A DNA stretch of 39,510 nucleotides from Pseudomonadota bacterium (GTDB lineage Bacteria > Pseudomonadota > Gammaproteobacteria > Burkholderiales > Burkholderiaceae_C): contig JAJZEC010000037.1 in assembly GCA_021805825.1 (NCBI GenBank), positions 1 to 39,510 on the forward strand, in the 5' to 3' direction. The notes under the pieces are model-generated. The model was given only the letters and a program-made list of their open reading frames with translations. It made no database searches and was not told the origin of the DNA. This document shows, piece by piece, positions 24,192 through 32,950 of the stretch. Position numbers and translations under genes: made by a program. The first letter of the stretch is position 1, and every line of letters begins with the position of its first letter.

Positions 24192-25604
24192 TCAGCAGGG
24201 CAGGTCGAGCTGGAACGAGACCTCGCCGGGCGTCGCCGGCAGCAGTACGAGATCGCCTCCATGCGCCCTGGCGATCTCACGCGCCAGGCTCAGCCCGAGA
24301 CCGACGCCGTCAATGTCGCGATTGCGCGCATCGTCGGTGCGGTAGAAGCGCTCGAAGATCCTGTCGCCCAATGCGGGCGGGATGCCCCTCGCGGCGTTCG
24401 CGACCACAAGCAGCACGCGCCCCTTGGGGCTTTGCAGCGAAATGCGGATCCAGCCGTTGTCGACGTTGTACTTCACCGCATTCGAGGCGAGATTCGCGAG
24501 CAGCTGGCGCATGAGGTCGGCGTCGGCGCGAATCGACACCCCGGGCGGCACCTCGGCGGAGATGTCTAGCGAAGGCGCCATCATGCGCGTGTCCTCGACG
24601 AGTTCCTCGATAGCCTGCGACAGATCGAATGGCAGCAGCTGCAGCCGCAACCTACCGGCGTCGGCCTGCGACAGCAACAGCAGCTTGCGCGAAATCGCCG
24701 ACAGGCGGCGCGTCTCGTCCAGGATCGTTCCCAGCGTGGACTGCAGCGACGATCCCGCCTCGACCTCGGCCATAGCACGCTCGACATGCCCCTGCAGCAC
24801 GGTCAGCGGCGTGCGCAGCTCATGCGAAGCGTCGGCGGAAAACCGCGAAGCCTGGGTGAAGCTGCGCTGCAGCCTCTGCAGCATGTCGTTGACTCCATCG
24901 GCGAGAACGGCGAAATCGCGGTCGGCGATCGGCTCCAGCCTCTGGTCGAGCCGTTGCGCCGAAATGCCGCGGATCGCCTGCCCGAGATCGCGCACCGGCT
25001 TGAGAGCGCGCCGCGACAGAAACCACGCGCCCCAGGCGAGGAAGGCAAGCGCCGCCGGCGCGGCGAGCAGGAAGCCGTTGCGCACACGGTCCATGGCCAG
25101 GCTCAGCTCGTCCATGTTCACGGCAACCGCGACACGTGACGCCGGGCTCGCGGCAAGGCCGAACCTCCACCTGGCGCCTGCGGCGACCGTCTGGTAGGCG
25201 GTGACCGCCGGCGCGATCAGCGGCGGTGGTCCGGGCAAATCAGGAGGCGCCAGCGGAAAGCGCGCCTTCGGCCACGGCAGCCTGGACGACTCGATGCCCG
25301 CTGGCCAGTTCGGTGACTCGTAGACGACGTCGCCGTAGCCGTCCTCGACAAGCAGCAGCACATGCGCCGGTTCGCGGATTCCCAGCGATCCCGGCAGGAT
25401 GCCGTCGGCGAAGCGCGCCCAGTCGTCGGGAGTACGGAAGTGCACCGATTCGCGCGCCGCGCTGGCAAGCAGCGCGGCATCGATGTCGCCGATCTTGGCA
25501 TCGCGCACGACCCACCAGGCGTAGCTGCCGAAGGCCGCCAGCACGGTGCCCGACAGAGCCGCCGCGAGCAGCGCCAGGCGCAGCCGGAAGGACCAGCGCC
25601 TCAC
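24192..25604 (-). CDS. Sensor histidine kinase (EnvZ/QseC-like)
   Basis: 470 residues. TM1 is ~7-27 and a periplasmic sensor segment spans ~30-165. TM2 is ~180-202, followed by HAMP, the H-box ASHELRTPLTVL with His261, N-box (NLASNAVKYN), and GVGLGLSLAREIA. All kinase motifs look intact. The start is GTG overlapping the response-regulator stop by GTGA, so the two are co-translated. It phosphorylates the adjacent OmpR-type regulator. The pair is divergent from the 26642-35384 operon, which is its most likely target (inference). The periplasmic sensor is Pro-rich and not recognised. Confidence 0.92.
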   Translation of the reverse strand: MRRWSFRLRLALLAAALSGTVLAAFGSYAWWVVRDAKIGDIDAALLASAARESVHFRTPDDWARFADGILPGSLGIREPAHVLLLVEDGYGDVVYESPNWPAGIESSRLPWPKARFPLAPPDLPGPPPLIAPAVTAYQTVAAGARWRFGLAASPASRVAVAVNMDELSLAMDRVRNGFLLAAPAALAFLAWGAWFLSRRALKPVRDLGQAIRGISAQRLDQRLEPIADRDFAVLADGVNDMLQRLQRSFTQASRFSADASHELRTPLTVLQGHVERAMAEVEAGSSLQSTLGTILDETRRLSAISRKLLLLSQADAGRLRLQLLPFDLSQAIEELVEDTRMMAPSLDISAEVPPGVSIRADADLMRQLLANLASNAVKYNVDNGWIRISLQSPKGRVLLVVANAARGIPPALGDRIFERFYRTDDARNRDIDGVGLGLSLAREIARAHGGDLVLLPATPGEVSFQLDLPC

Positions 25605-26290
25605 GCTGCCTGCCCCGGATCGCGGTAACGATAGCCGACACCGCGCACGCTCTCGATTGGGGAGGACTCGGAGCGCGAGATGCCTGCGATTTTCCTGCGT
25701 ATCCGCTGGATGCACACGTCGACCAGATTGGTGCTCGGGTCGAAGTCGTAACCCCAGACATGCTCGAGGATCTGCGTGCGGGTGAACACCGTGCCCGGGG
25801 ATCGCATCAGGTACTCGATCAGGCTGAACTCCCTTCCCGTCAGGTCCACCGATTCGCCGCCCCACGAGACCTCGCGGCGGATGCGGTCGAGCCTGAGCTC
25901 GCCCACGCACAACAAGTTCTGCCGATCCCCGGAGACCCGCCGAAGCATGGCATGCACCCGCGCCACCAGTTCCTCGACAAAAAAGGGCTTGGCCAGGTAA
26001 TCGTCGGCCCCCAGGTTCAGGCCGTCGACGCGGTCGTCGAGCTCGTTGCGGGCCGTCAACAGAATCACCGGGGTGTTGTCGCCGCCCTTCCTCAGGCAGG
26101 AAAGAATCGACAGTCCGTCCCTTCCGGGCAACATGATGTCCAGCACGATGGCGTCGAAGCCACCCTCGGAGGCGAGGCGGTAGCCGTCGTTGCCATCGCA
26201 GACATGGGTCACATCGATGCCTCGCTCGCGGAACCCCGCGCACACGAAGTCAGCGATCTTCCTCCCATCCTCCACCAGCAAGACCTTCAT
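25601..26290 (-). CDS. OmpR-family response regulator
   Basis: 229 residues. The receiver has Asp51 (VLDIMLPGRDG), Thr79 (LLTAR) and Lys101 (DDYLAKPF). The C-terminal winged helix is PhoB/OmpR type (REFSLIEYLMRSPGTVFTRTQILEHVWGY ... VDVCIQRIRRKI ... VRGVGYRY). First gene of the two-gene two-component operon. The ATG giving MKVLLVEDG is clear. It likely binds direct repeats, candidates being the two 20-bp copies in the upstream intergenic region. Confidence 0.95.
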   Translation of the reverse strand: MKVLLVEDGRKIADFVCAGFRERGIDVTHVCDGNDGYRLASEGGFDAIVLDIMLPGRDGLSILSCLRKGGDNTPVILLTARNELDDRVDGLNLGADDYLAKPFFVEELVARVHAMLRRVSGDRQNLLCVGELRLDRIRREVSWGGESVDLTGREFSLIEYLMRSPGTVFTRTQILEHVWGYDFDPSTNLVDVCIQRIRRKIAGISRSESSPIESVRGVGYRYRDPGQAA

Positions 26291-26515
26291 TTCTCGAACT
26301 CATCCTTCGGGCGACGCGACGCATCTCGGCAGGCCGGGCGCGCGACCAGGAACACCAGCATGCATTCTTCCCTGCCGCAGACGCGCCGTCGACCCAGCGC
26401 CCGCTGTATCGAGCGCCAGGCTGTCGCGAGGCCGGTCGCGGGGTCGGCGTGCTAGCGGCCTCCGCAAACGTCGAGCCGCTTGCCGATACGCTACCCCGAA
26501 AACCACGCGCTGACC

Positions 26516-26590
26516 ATTACAAAATCGTCATTCAATATTCTCGAAGCCACGCGAGGGACAGGCGCGGTGGATTACGAAATCGTCATCCAA
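26516..26590. promoter_or_regulatory. Two near-identical 20-bp direct repeats
   Basis: Copies at 26516-26535 and 26571-26590 share 18 of 20 bases: ATTAC, A or G, AAATCGTCAT, T or C, CAA. They are 55 bp apart, about five helical turns. Each includes ATTAC-N6-GTCAT, an 11-bp period typical of OmpR-family sites. They lie between the divergent two-component and transporter operons; the rest of 26291-26641 has no gene. Regulator binding is inference. Confidence 0.6.
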
Positions 26591-26641
26591 CAGCAAACGT
26601 GGGGCGCATAGGATGCTGGCTATCTGCTCGCCACGGTTGCG

Positions 26642-28816
26642 ATGATGTCGATCTCGAATACTGGTTTTCGAAAACTTTTTGAAGAACTCGGGCGCGGTTA
26701 TTCCTGGGTAGCCCTGCTACCGTCCGCCAGCGCTGGCATACCCCTCGCGCTACTCAGTTTCGTGGCTCCGGGCCCTGGCGTTCTCGGCATGCTGGCGGCG
26801 GTTTCCGCCTGGTATTCCGGGAAATTTGCGGGCGCAGATTCCAACGAGCGGCCGATTTGCGTTTTCAATGGCCTGCTGATTGGAATGCTGATCGGACATA
26901 TGTGGATCCCAGGATATGTAGACGCCGCACTAAGCATATTCAGCGGTATTTTCTGCGGCTGGCTCTCCGTGACCCTCGGCCGATTGATCTGGACACTCTC
27001 TGGATTACCGATTCTGTCGCTGCCGTTCGCCCTCGCATCCATGCTTACGATTGCCGCGGCCGACCGTCTTCCGGCGCTCAGGCCACAGCCATGGCACGCG
27101 GCGCAGGCGCTGTTCGGAGGGCCGGCGGACGCCTTTTTCAGCGCCCTGGGCAACCTCTACCTGCTGTCCACCCCCCTATACGGCGTGCTGGTGTTCGTGG
27201 TGATGGCGCTGGTGTCGCGCTATTACCTGCTGCTGGCCATCGCCGGCTATGCAGCGGCCGCGCTGTGGGTGTCGCTGCTCGGCGCCGGCCCGCAACTGGC
27301 CGCCACCGCCTGGGGCAGCAACGCCATCCTCGCCGCGCTGCTCGTCGGCGGGCTGTTCGCCACACCGTCCAGGCTCAGCGCCGTGCTCGCCCTGCTCGCC
27401 GCGCTGTTCTCGGCGTGGCTGTGCGTGGGCCTGGGCGCCGTGCTCGACGTGCTTCATCTGCCGCCGTTCTCGGCGCCGTTCGTTGCCGCCTCCTGGCTGG
27501 TACTGTATGCGGCGCTGCGCAACCCCGACCTCGCGACGTCCTTCCATCTGCTGCGCCCGGACGTTCCGGAGCGATCGCTGGAAGACGCGCAACTCAGCCG
27601 CGCGCGTCTCGGCGAGGCCGGCAGTGTCGGACTGGCGGTACCCTTCGCTGGCGAGTGGACGGTGTCGCAGGGCTTCTCTGGGGCGCACACCCATCGCGGC
27701 CCATGGCGCCATGCGCTGGACTTCATCGTGCTCAGGGACGGCCGCAGCTTCAGCGGTCGCGGCGACCGGCTGCAGGACTTCCACTGCTACGACCAGGCCG
27801 TGTTCTCCCCCTGTAACGGCCAGGTCTGGCGAGTCGTCAACGATATCGCCGACAACCACCCCGGCAAAGTCAACGCCGAGGCGAACTGGGGCAACCATGT
27901 GTTGCTGCGGCTGGCCAATGGCCGCTTCGTGCTGGTCGCGCATCTGCGGCAGTGGTCGATCGTCGCCATCCCAGGCGCCTGGCTCAAGCCCGGCGACCTG
28001 CTCGGCCATTGCGGCAACTCCGGTCGTTCGCCGCAACCGCACATCCACCTGCATGTGCAGGACACCGACAGGCTCGGCGCACCCACCTCGCCCTTCCACC
28101 TGGCCAGCGTGCTGGTCGCCGAGGGCCAGGCACCCGCAAGCTACCAACTGGCGGTGGTACCGCCGGAGCGATCCCGTGTCTGCGCAGCGGTCAGCGGCGA
28201 GGTGCGCCCCTTCTACCTCTACGCCGGCCGCGGCATCCGCTACGAAGTCAGCCGCGACGGCCGCGCGCTGGGCGAGTGGTCACTGCAATGCCAGGTGGAC
28301 GACAGCGGCGCCCTCGTGCTGGTGTCCGGCACGGGCGCGCGCGTCTGCGCCGAGTCGACCTGGGCGGTGTTCTCCGGGTACGGGCGCAGCCACGGCCGCG
28401 ACCGCCTGCTCGACCTATGGCTGCTCGCCTGCTCGTACTGTCCGGCGTCCTTCCAGATCGAGCGATGGGAGGATCACGCGCTACCCGCACGTCTGCTGCC
28501 GGGCTGGCTGCACAGGCTATACGCCACGACCGCCTGGCCCTGGATGTCCTTCGTGCACAGCCGTCACCAGCGCAGTTGGGACGCGCAGGCCCAGGGCTGG
28601 CGCCAGTTCGGCGAGCACGGCCAGCGACCGGGTGGGGCGGCCCTGCGCACCGAGGCGCTGATCCTGCCGCAGAAGGGCTGCACCTATCTGCGCGCGCAAA
28701 CCGCAGGCGGGGTCTACACCCTGCGTGCCACCCGAACTTTCCAGCTGGCCGACGTCGGCGTGCCCGCCTGGGAAGAGGAAATCCGTCTTTCCCACTTACC
28801 AGCCCGATCATGTTGA
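26642..28816 (+). CDS. Urea transporter fused to M23 peptidase domain
   Basis: 724 residues. Residues ~20-300 form about ten hydrophobic helices in two halves with the bacterial urea-transporter look (CVFNGLLIGMLIG in the first half, WGSNAILAALLVGGLF in the second, the UT selectivity-type repeats). Residues ~340-490 are a LytM/M23 metallopeptidase: His357-Ala-Leu-Asp360, then HIHLH with His467 and His469. A further ~230-residue region follows, poorly recognised. The periplasmic peptidase part would act on peptidoglycan or peptide cross-bridges; the channel moves urea or a small amide. Two adjacent ATGs are possible. The next gene overlaps by 7 bases. The fusion is unusual and suggests a channel that opens a path through the wall. 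Confidence 0.82.
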   Translation: MMSISNTGFRKLFEELGRGYSWVALLPSASAGIPLALLSFVAPGPGVLGMLAAVSAWYSGKFAGADSNERPICVFNGLLIGMLIGHMWIPGYVDAALSIFSGIFCGWLSVTLGRLIWTLSGLPILSLPFALASMLTIAAADRLPALRPQPWHAAQALFGGPADAFFSALGNLYLLSTPLYGVLVFVVMALVSRYYLLLAIAGYAAAALWVSLLGAGPQLAATAWGSNAILAALLVGGLFATPSRLSAVLALLAALFSAWLCVGLGAVLDVLHLPPFSAPFVAASWLVLYAALRNPDLATSFHLLRPDVPERSLEDAQLSRARLGEAGSVGLAVPFAGEWTVSQGFSGAHTHRGPWRHALDFIVLRDGRSFSGRGDRLQDFHCYDQAVFSPCNGQVWRVVNDIADNHPGKVNAEANWGNHVLLRLANGRFVLVAHLRQWSIVAIPGAWLKPGDLLGHCGNSGRSPQPHIHLHVQDTDRLGAPTSPFHLASVLVAEGQAPASYQLAVVPPERSRVCAAVSGEVRPFYLYAGRGIRYEVSRDGRALGEWSLQCQVDDSGALVLVSGTGARVCAESTWAVFSGYGRSHGRDRLLDLWLLACSYCPASFQIERWEDHALPARLLPGWLHRLYATTAWPWMSFVHSRHQRSWDAQAQGWRQFGEHGQRPGGAALRTEALILPQKGCTYLRAQTAGGVYTLRATRTFQLADVGVPAWEEEIRLSHLPARSC

Positions 28817-29691
28817 AAGCCCTTCGCGTCACCCCGCTGCTGCTGGCCGCCCTGGCCATCGGGCAGGCAAAGGCCGCCCCCCTGGTTCTCGACCTGAGCC
28901 CGAGCCTGACCCAGGGACGCTACAGCGGCTCCATCGAGCGCAGTACCTACAGCGACCACGGACTGCGCCTGAGCCTGAGCGACGGCGACGTCGGTGGCGT
29001 GGGCATCCGCTACAGCCGCATGCGCATCGGCCAGAACCAGGCCCCGGCGATCCTGCAGGACAACTACGCCGTGTCGGCCTACCTGAACCAGCAGCTCGAC
29101 GGCGACGGGACGCTGAGCTACCGCGTCGACGGCTATCGCGAGAACAACAACGACTCCAGCGGCCTGAGCGGCGGCGCCACGACCTACGCCTCGCGACTGT
29201 CGTGGCTGTCGGCAGCGCGCACGCTGAGGCTCTCGATGGCCTATGCGCGCTCGAGCTACCCCGATGCGCTGACCGTGCGCCAGTACACCCCGGCGCTCGG
29301 CATCGGCCTCGACCACGACGACGACTGGCTGGCCTTGCGCATGGTGCTCGTGCGCGGGCTCCAACCCGCGCGCGCCGAGGGCAGGTCGGGCACCACCGGC
29401 GGCGAGCTGAGCTGGACCCACTACTTCCGCGCCGGGCTGCCGCTGCTGCCCGCCTACGCGACGCTCGGGCTGACGCTCGGCGAACAGGTCTACGCCGTCA
29501 ACATGGACGCGATGTCGGTCGCCAACCTGGCCGACATCCAGCGCGGGGGGCTGAGTCTCGGCGTGGACTGGAAGCTGAGCCGGCACGCCGACTTGTACGC
29601 GCTGGCCGCGCAGACCCGCTACAGCAACCTGACGCTGGCCAACAACTACCGGCTCGACGTTGCCTATCTCGATTTTCTCTACAACTGGTGA
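28810..29691 (+). CDS. Outer-membrane beta-barrel protein
   Basis: 293 residues. A signal peptide (~1-22) ends in GQAKA. The mature part alternates short amphipathic strands (GRYSGSIERSTYSDHGLRLSL, GTLSYRVDGY, RLSWLSAARTLRLSMAYARSS) and ends in an aromatic residue (YLDFLYNW), the classic barrel terminus for BAM recognition. Barrel size is about 14-16 strands, similar in scale to YaiO-type proteins. It starts inside the end of the UT-M23 gene and is followed 8 bases later by the TPR gene. An outer-membrane pore in the same transport system is inferred. Confidence 0.82.
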   Translation: MLKALRVTPLLLAALAIGQAKAAPLVLDLSPSLTQGRYSGSIERSTYSDHGLRLSLSDGDVGGVGIRYSRMRIGQNQAPAILQDNYAVSAYLNQQLDGDGTLSYRVDGYRENNNDSSGLSGGATTYASRLSWLSAARTLRLSMAYARSSYPDALTVRQYTPALGIGLDHDDDWLALRMVLVRGLQPARAEGRSGTTGGELSWTHYFRAGLPLLPAYATLGLTLGEQVYAVNMDAMSVANLADIQRGGLSLGVDWKLSRHADLYALAAQTRYSNLTLANNYRLDVAYLDFLYNW

Positions 29692-29699
29692 GGACCATC

Positions 29700-30317
29700 A
29701 TGATGCGTAAGAAACTGGGTTGGGCGGTGTTGCTGCTGAGCATCGGCGCAACGCCGGCACTGGCCGGGCAAGGCCCCTGGGAGAACTCCTACACGCTGCA
29801 GGCGCACGGCAAGTACGTCGCCGCCTTGCAGGCCCTGGACGCGGTGCCGAACAACGGCCCCGAAGCCGCATTCAAGACCCTGCGCGTCGGCTGGCTGCAG
29901 TACCTGATGGGCCACTACGACGCGTCGCTTGCCGCCTACCGCAAGGCGGCGAAGGCCGATCCGCAATCGCTCGACGCCCTGCTTGGGCAGACGCTGCCGC
30001 TGCTGGCGCAACAGCATTATGCGCAGGCCGCGCAGGCCGCCGACGCCGCGCTGGCCGTCGCCCCGAACAGCTACACCGCGCTGCTGCGCCTGGCGCAGGC
30101 CCGCGAAGGGCAGAAGGACTGGGTCGACATGCAGCTCGCGGCCGCCGCGCTGGCCGGCCACTACCCGGCGGAGACGGCAGGTTTCCTGTACCTGGCGCGC
30201 GCCAACGCCTGGCAGGGCCACTCGAGGCGCGCTTCGGCCGCCTACCGCGCGCTGCTGGCGCGCGATCCGGGCGAGCGCGAGGCGCTTTCCTACCTTGAGA
30301 GCGCGGCCAGCAAATGA
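29700..30317 (+). CDS. Periplasmic tetratricopeptide-repeat protein
   Basis: 205 residues with a signal peptide ~1-22 (WAVLLLSIGATPALA). Several TPR-like pairs are readable, e.g. YDASLAAYRKAAKADPQSLDALLGQ, YAQAAQAADAALAVAPNSYTALLRLAQAREGQ and RRASAAYRALLARDPGEREALSYLE. The role should be protein-protein scaffolding in the periplasm between the barrel and the channel. GAGGA precedes the ATG. It overlaps the decarboxylase by ATGA. Confidence 0.85.
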   Translation: MMRKKLGWAVLLLSIGATPALAGQGPWENSYTLQAHGKYVAALQALDAVPNNGPEAAFKTLRVGWLQYLMGHYDASLAAYRKAAKADPQSLDALLGQTLPLLAQQHYAQAAQAADAALAVAPNSYTALLRLAQAREGQKDWVDMQLAAAALAGHYPAETAGFLYLARANAWQGHSRRASAAYRALLARDPGEREALSYLESAASK

Positions 30318-32950
30318 CAGCCTTCGACCTGCGACAGCGCCGCGACCAGCTCTGGGAGCAGTTGCAAGAGGCCTCGCGTGCCGGCGCCTTCGACGCCGAG
30401 GCCTTCGCGCGCGCACTCAATGAACTGTACGCGGTCGATCGCTTCTGGACCTTTCCGGGCAAGGGCGTGCTATGGCGACTTTCGCACTACCTGGCCGAGG
30501 GACAGCAGGCGCTGATCGCGCAACTCGTCGAGCACTGTCGCCAGGCCATGGCGCGCGACCGCCACCGCTTCCAGCCGCTGAACCCCTTCCTGACCAACCT
30601 GGAATGGCTGGACCGCCCGCTGCTGCTCGACGAGGCGCAGGTGCAGGCGCCGGCCGTGCACAAGCCGCGGCCCTATTTCGAGGTGCTGATCGTGCACCCG
30701 CGCGCCGACGAATACGAACCGCTCTATCGCCAGCAGCTGGCCAGCTTCAAGTCGCCGCACGAGGAATTCAGCTACGACATCGTGCTGCTCGATTCGGCCG
30801 AGGACGCGCTCAGCGCGATCCTGGCCAACTCCGACATCCAGGCCTGCGTACACCTGCAGCATGTGCCTGCGGCCACCGAGGCGTCGGCACCGCTGTTCGC
30901 CCGCTACACCCTGCCCCAGTTGCTGCATGCGCCTGCCGTGAACCACGCCGAGAGCGTCGAGCTCAACCTGAGCCGCACCATCCGCGCGCTGCGCCCGGAG
31001 ATCGACCAGTACCTGATCAGCGAACAGACGTCAACGCAGCTGCCGTCGACGGTGCGCGACGCATTCGACCGCGTGCTGTTCCACGTCCAGCCCTTCCGCG
31101 AGCTGCACGAGGCCATCATGAACGGCGTGCGCAAGCGCTACAGCACGCCGTTCTTCGACGCGCTGCAGGCCTACGCCAGGCAACCCAAGGGGGTGTTCCA
31201 CGCACTGCCGCTTGCGCGCGGCGCCTCGGTCAAGGATTCGCCTTGGATCCGCGATATGTTCGACTACTACGGCGACAGCCTGTTCCGGGCCGAGACCTCG
31301 TCGACGCAGGGCGGCCTCGATTCCCTGCTCGACCCCACGGGGGCGATCCTGCAGGCGCACCGGAAGGCGGCCGAGACCTTCGGCGCCGACGCCAGCTACT
31401 TCGTCACCAACGGCACCTCGACGTCGAACAAGATCGTCAACCAGGCCAACCTGCGCCCCGGTGACATCGTGCTCGTCGCGGCCGACTGCCACAAGTCGAT
31501 CCCCTACTCGGTCATGCTGGCCGGGGCGTTCCCGATCTTCCTCGACACCTGGCCGGTGCCCTCGTGCGATCTCTACGGCGGGGTCGCGCTGGCGAGGATC
31601 AAGGAGGTCATGCTCGACCTCCGGCGCTGCGGCCGCCTGCAGCGCCTGCGCCAGATCTCGCTGACCAGCTCGACCTTCGACGGCATGCTCTACCACTGCG
31701 AGAAGTTCATGCTGGAGATCCTGGCCATCAAGCCCGATGTCATCTTCCACTGGGACGAGGCCTGGTCCGCTGCCTGCGCCTTCCATCCGCTGTACTACGG
31801 CCGCACCGCAATGTCCGCAGCGCGCAGGATCCGGCAACGCATGCGCGACCCCGCCTACCAGGCCCTGCATGCCGAATGGAGTGAGTCGTTCGCGCAGGAT
31901 GCCGACCCGGGCAAGTGGATGCGGCCGCTGCATCCGGATCCGCAGCGGGTGTGCGTGCGCGTGTACTCGACGCAGTCCACGCACAAGACGCTTTCTGCGT
32001 TCCGCCAGGCGTCGATGATCCACGTCGCCGACGACCTGTTCGAGCCCACCCGCTTCCTCGAGGCCTATCGCATCTTCACGTCGACCTCGCCGAACTACCA
32101 GATCGTCGCGTCGATGGACGTGGCGCGCCGGCAGGCTGCGCTGGAAGGCTTCCGCTGCGTGCGCGACGCCATCGTGCTGGCCATGCAGCTGCGCCGCCGC
32201 ATCCGCGACGAGCCCCTGCTCAAGCCCTTCTTCGAACTGCTCGACGACGAGGCGATGATCCCCGAGGGCTTTCGCGCCGCGGCCGGCGACGCCGAGGGCC
32301 TGGCCGGCCTGTGCCTGCGCTGGGGGGAATCGGATTTCGTCGTCGACCCGACACGCATCACGCTCGACGTCAGCGGCTGCGGCATCGACGGCAGCAACTT
32401 CCGGCAGTTGCTGATGAGCCGCTACGACATCCAGGTCAACAAGACTTCGCGCGACACCGTGCTGTTCATCGTCAACATCGGCGCGACCCAAGCGACCGTC
32501 GACTACCTGTTCCAGGTGCTCATGGAGCTGGCCGCGCGGCTGCGCATGGAGCGCCGGCAGGAACAGGCACCGGCAACGCCGCAGGAGCCGGCCTGGCTGC
32601 CGCCCAGGCGCACCTTCCACCCCCTGTTCCTTCCCTTCGCCGACGGCGAGCATCCGCCGTGCGACGTGCGCAGCGCGCATTACCTCGGGCTGGGCGAGGA
32701 CGCCGTCGAGTACCTGCCGCTGTCCTCGCCCGAACTGCAGTGCGAAGACACCGCGCTGATGCGCGTGTCGGCGGCCTTCGTGACGCCGTATCCGCCGGGC
32801 TTCCCGGTGCTCGTACCCGGCCAGTGCATCACGCCCGGGATCGTCGCCTTCTTCGACCGGCTGAGGGTCCGCGAAATCCACGGATACAGCCTCGAAAAAG
32901 GCTTCCGGGTGTTCCGCCGGGACGCCCTTGCCCAGGAGTTCCATCCATGA
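30314..32950 (+). CDS. PLP-dependent Orn/Lys/Arg-type decarboxylase
   Basis: 878 residues, larger than most family members (~710-760). An N-terminal receiver-like ('wing') domain covers ~110-270, then the fold-type I PLP domain: TNGTSTSNKIV, the Asp481 motif HWDEAWSA that binds the pyridine nitrogen, and the PLP lysine Lys558 in STHKTLSAF. The C-terminal domain is followed by an extra ~60-80 residues (from PEELQ-like SPELQCEDTALMRV to EFHP). It decarboxylates a basic amino acid, giving putrescine, cadaverine or agmatine; substrate cannot be chosen from sequence. Overlap ATGA at both ends couples it to its neighbours. No biosynthetic arginine-decarboxylase neighbour such as agmatinase is present. 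Confidence 0.9.
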   Translation: MTAFDLRQRRDQLWEQLQEASRAGAFDAEAFARALNELYAVDRFWTFPGKGVLWRLSHYLAEGQQALIAQLVEHCRQAMARDRHRFQPLNPFLTNLEWLDRPLLLDEAQVQAPAVHKPRPYFEVLIVHPRADEYEPLYRQQLASFKSPHEEFSYDIVLLDSAEDALSAILANSDIQACVHLQHVPAATEASAPLFARYTLPQLLHAPAVNHAESVELNLSRTIRALRPEIDQYLISEQTSTQLPSTVRDAFDRVLFHVQPFRELHEAIMNGVRKRYSTPFFDALQAYARQPKGVFHALPLARGASVKDSPWIRDMFDYYGDSLFRAETSSTQGGLDSLLDPTGAILQAHRKAAETFGADASYFVTNGTSTSNKIVNQANLRPGDIVLVAADCHKSIPYSVMLAGAFPIFLDTWPVPSCDLYGGVALARIKEVMLDLRRCGRLQRLRQISLTSSTFDGMLYHCEKFMLEILAIKPDVIFHWDEAWSAACAFHPLYYGRTAMSAARRIRQRMRDPAYQALHAEWSESFAQDADPGKWMRPLHPDPQRVCVRVYSTQSTHKTLSAFRQASMIHVADDLFEPTRFLEAYRIFTSTSPNYQIVASMDVARRQAALEGFRCVRDAIVLAMQLRRRIRDEPLLKPFFELLDDEAMIPEGFRAAAGDAEGLAGLCLRWGESDFVVDPTRITLDVSGCGIDGSNFRQLLMSRYDIQVNKTSRDTVLFIVNIGATQATVDYLFQVLMELAARLRMERRQEQAPATPQEPAWLPPRRTFHPLFLPFADGEHPPCDVRSAHYLGLGEDAVEYLPLSSPELQCEDTALMRVSAAFVTPYPPGFPVLVPGQCITPGIVAFFDRLRVREIHGYSLEKGFRVFRRDALAQEFHP

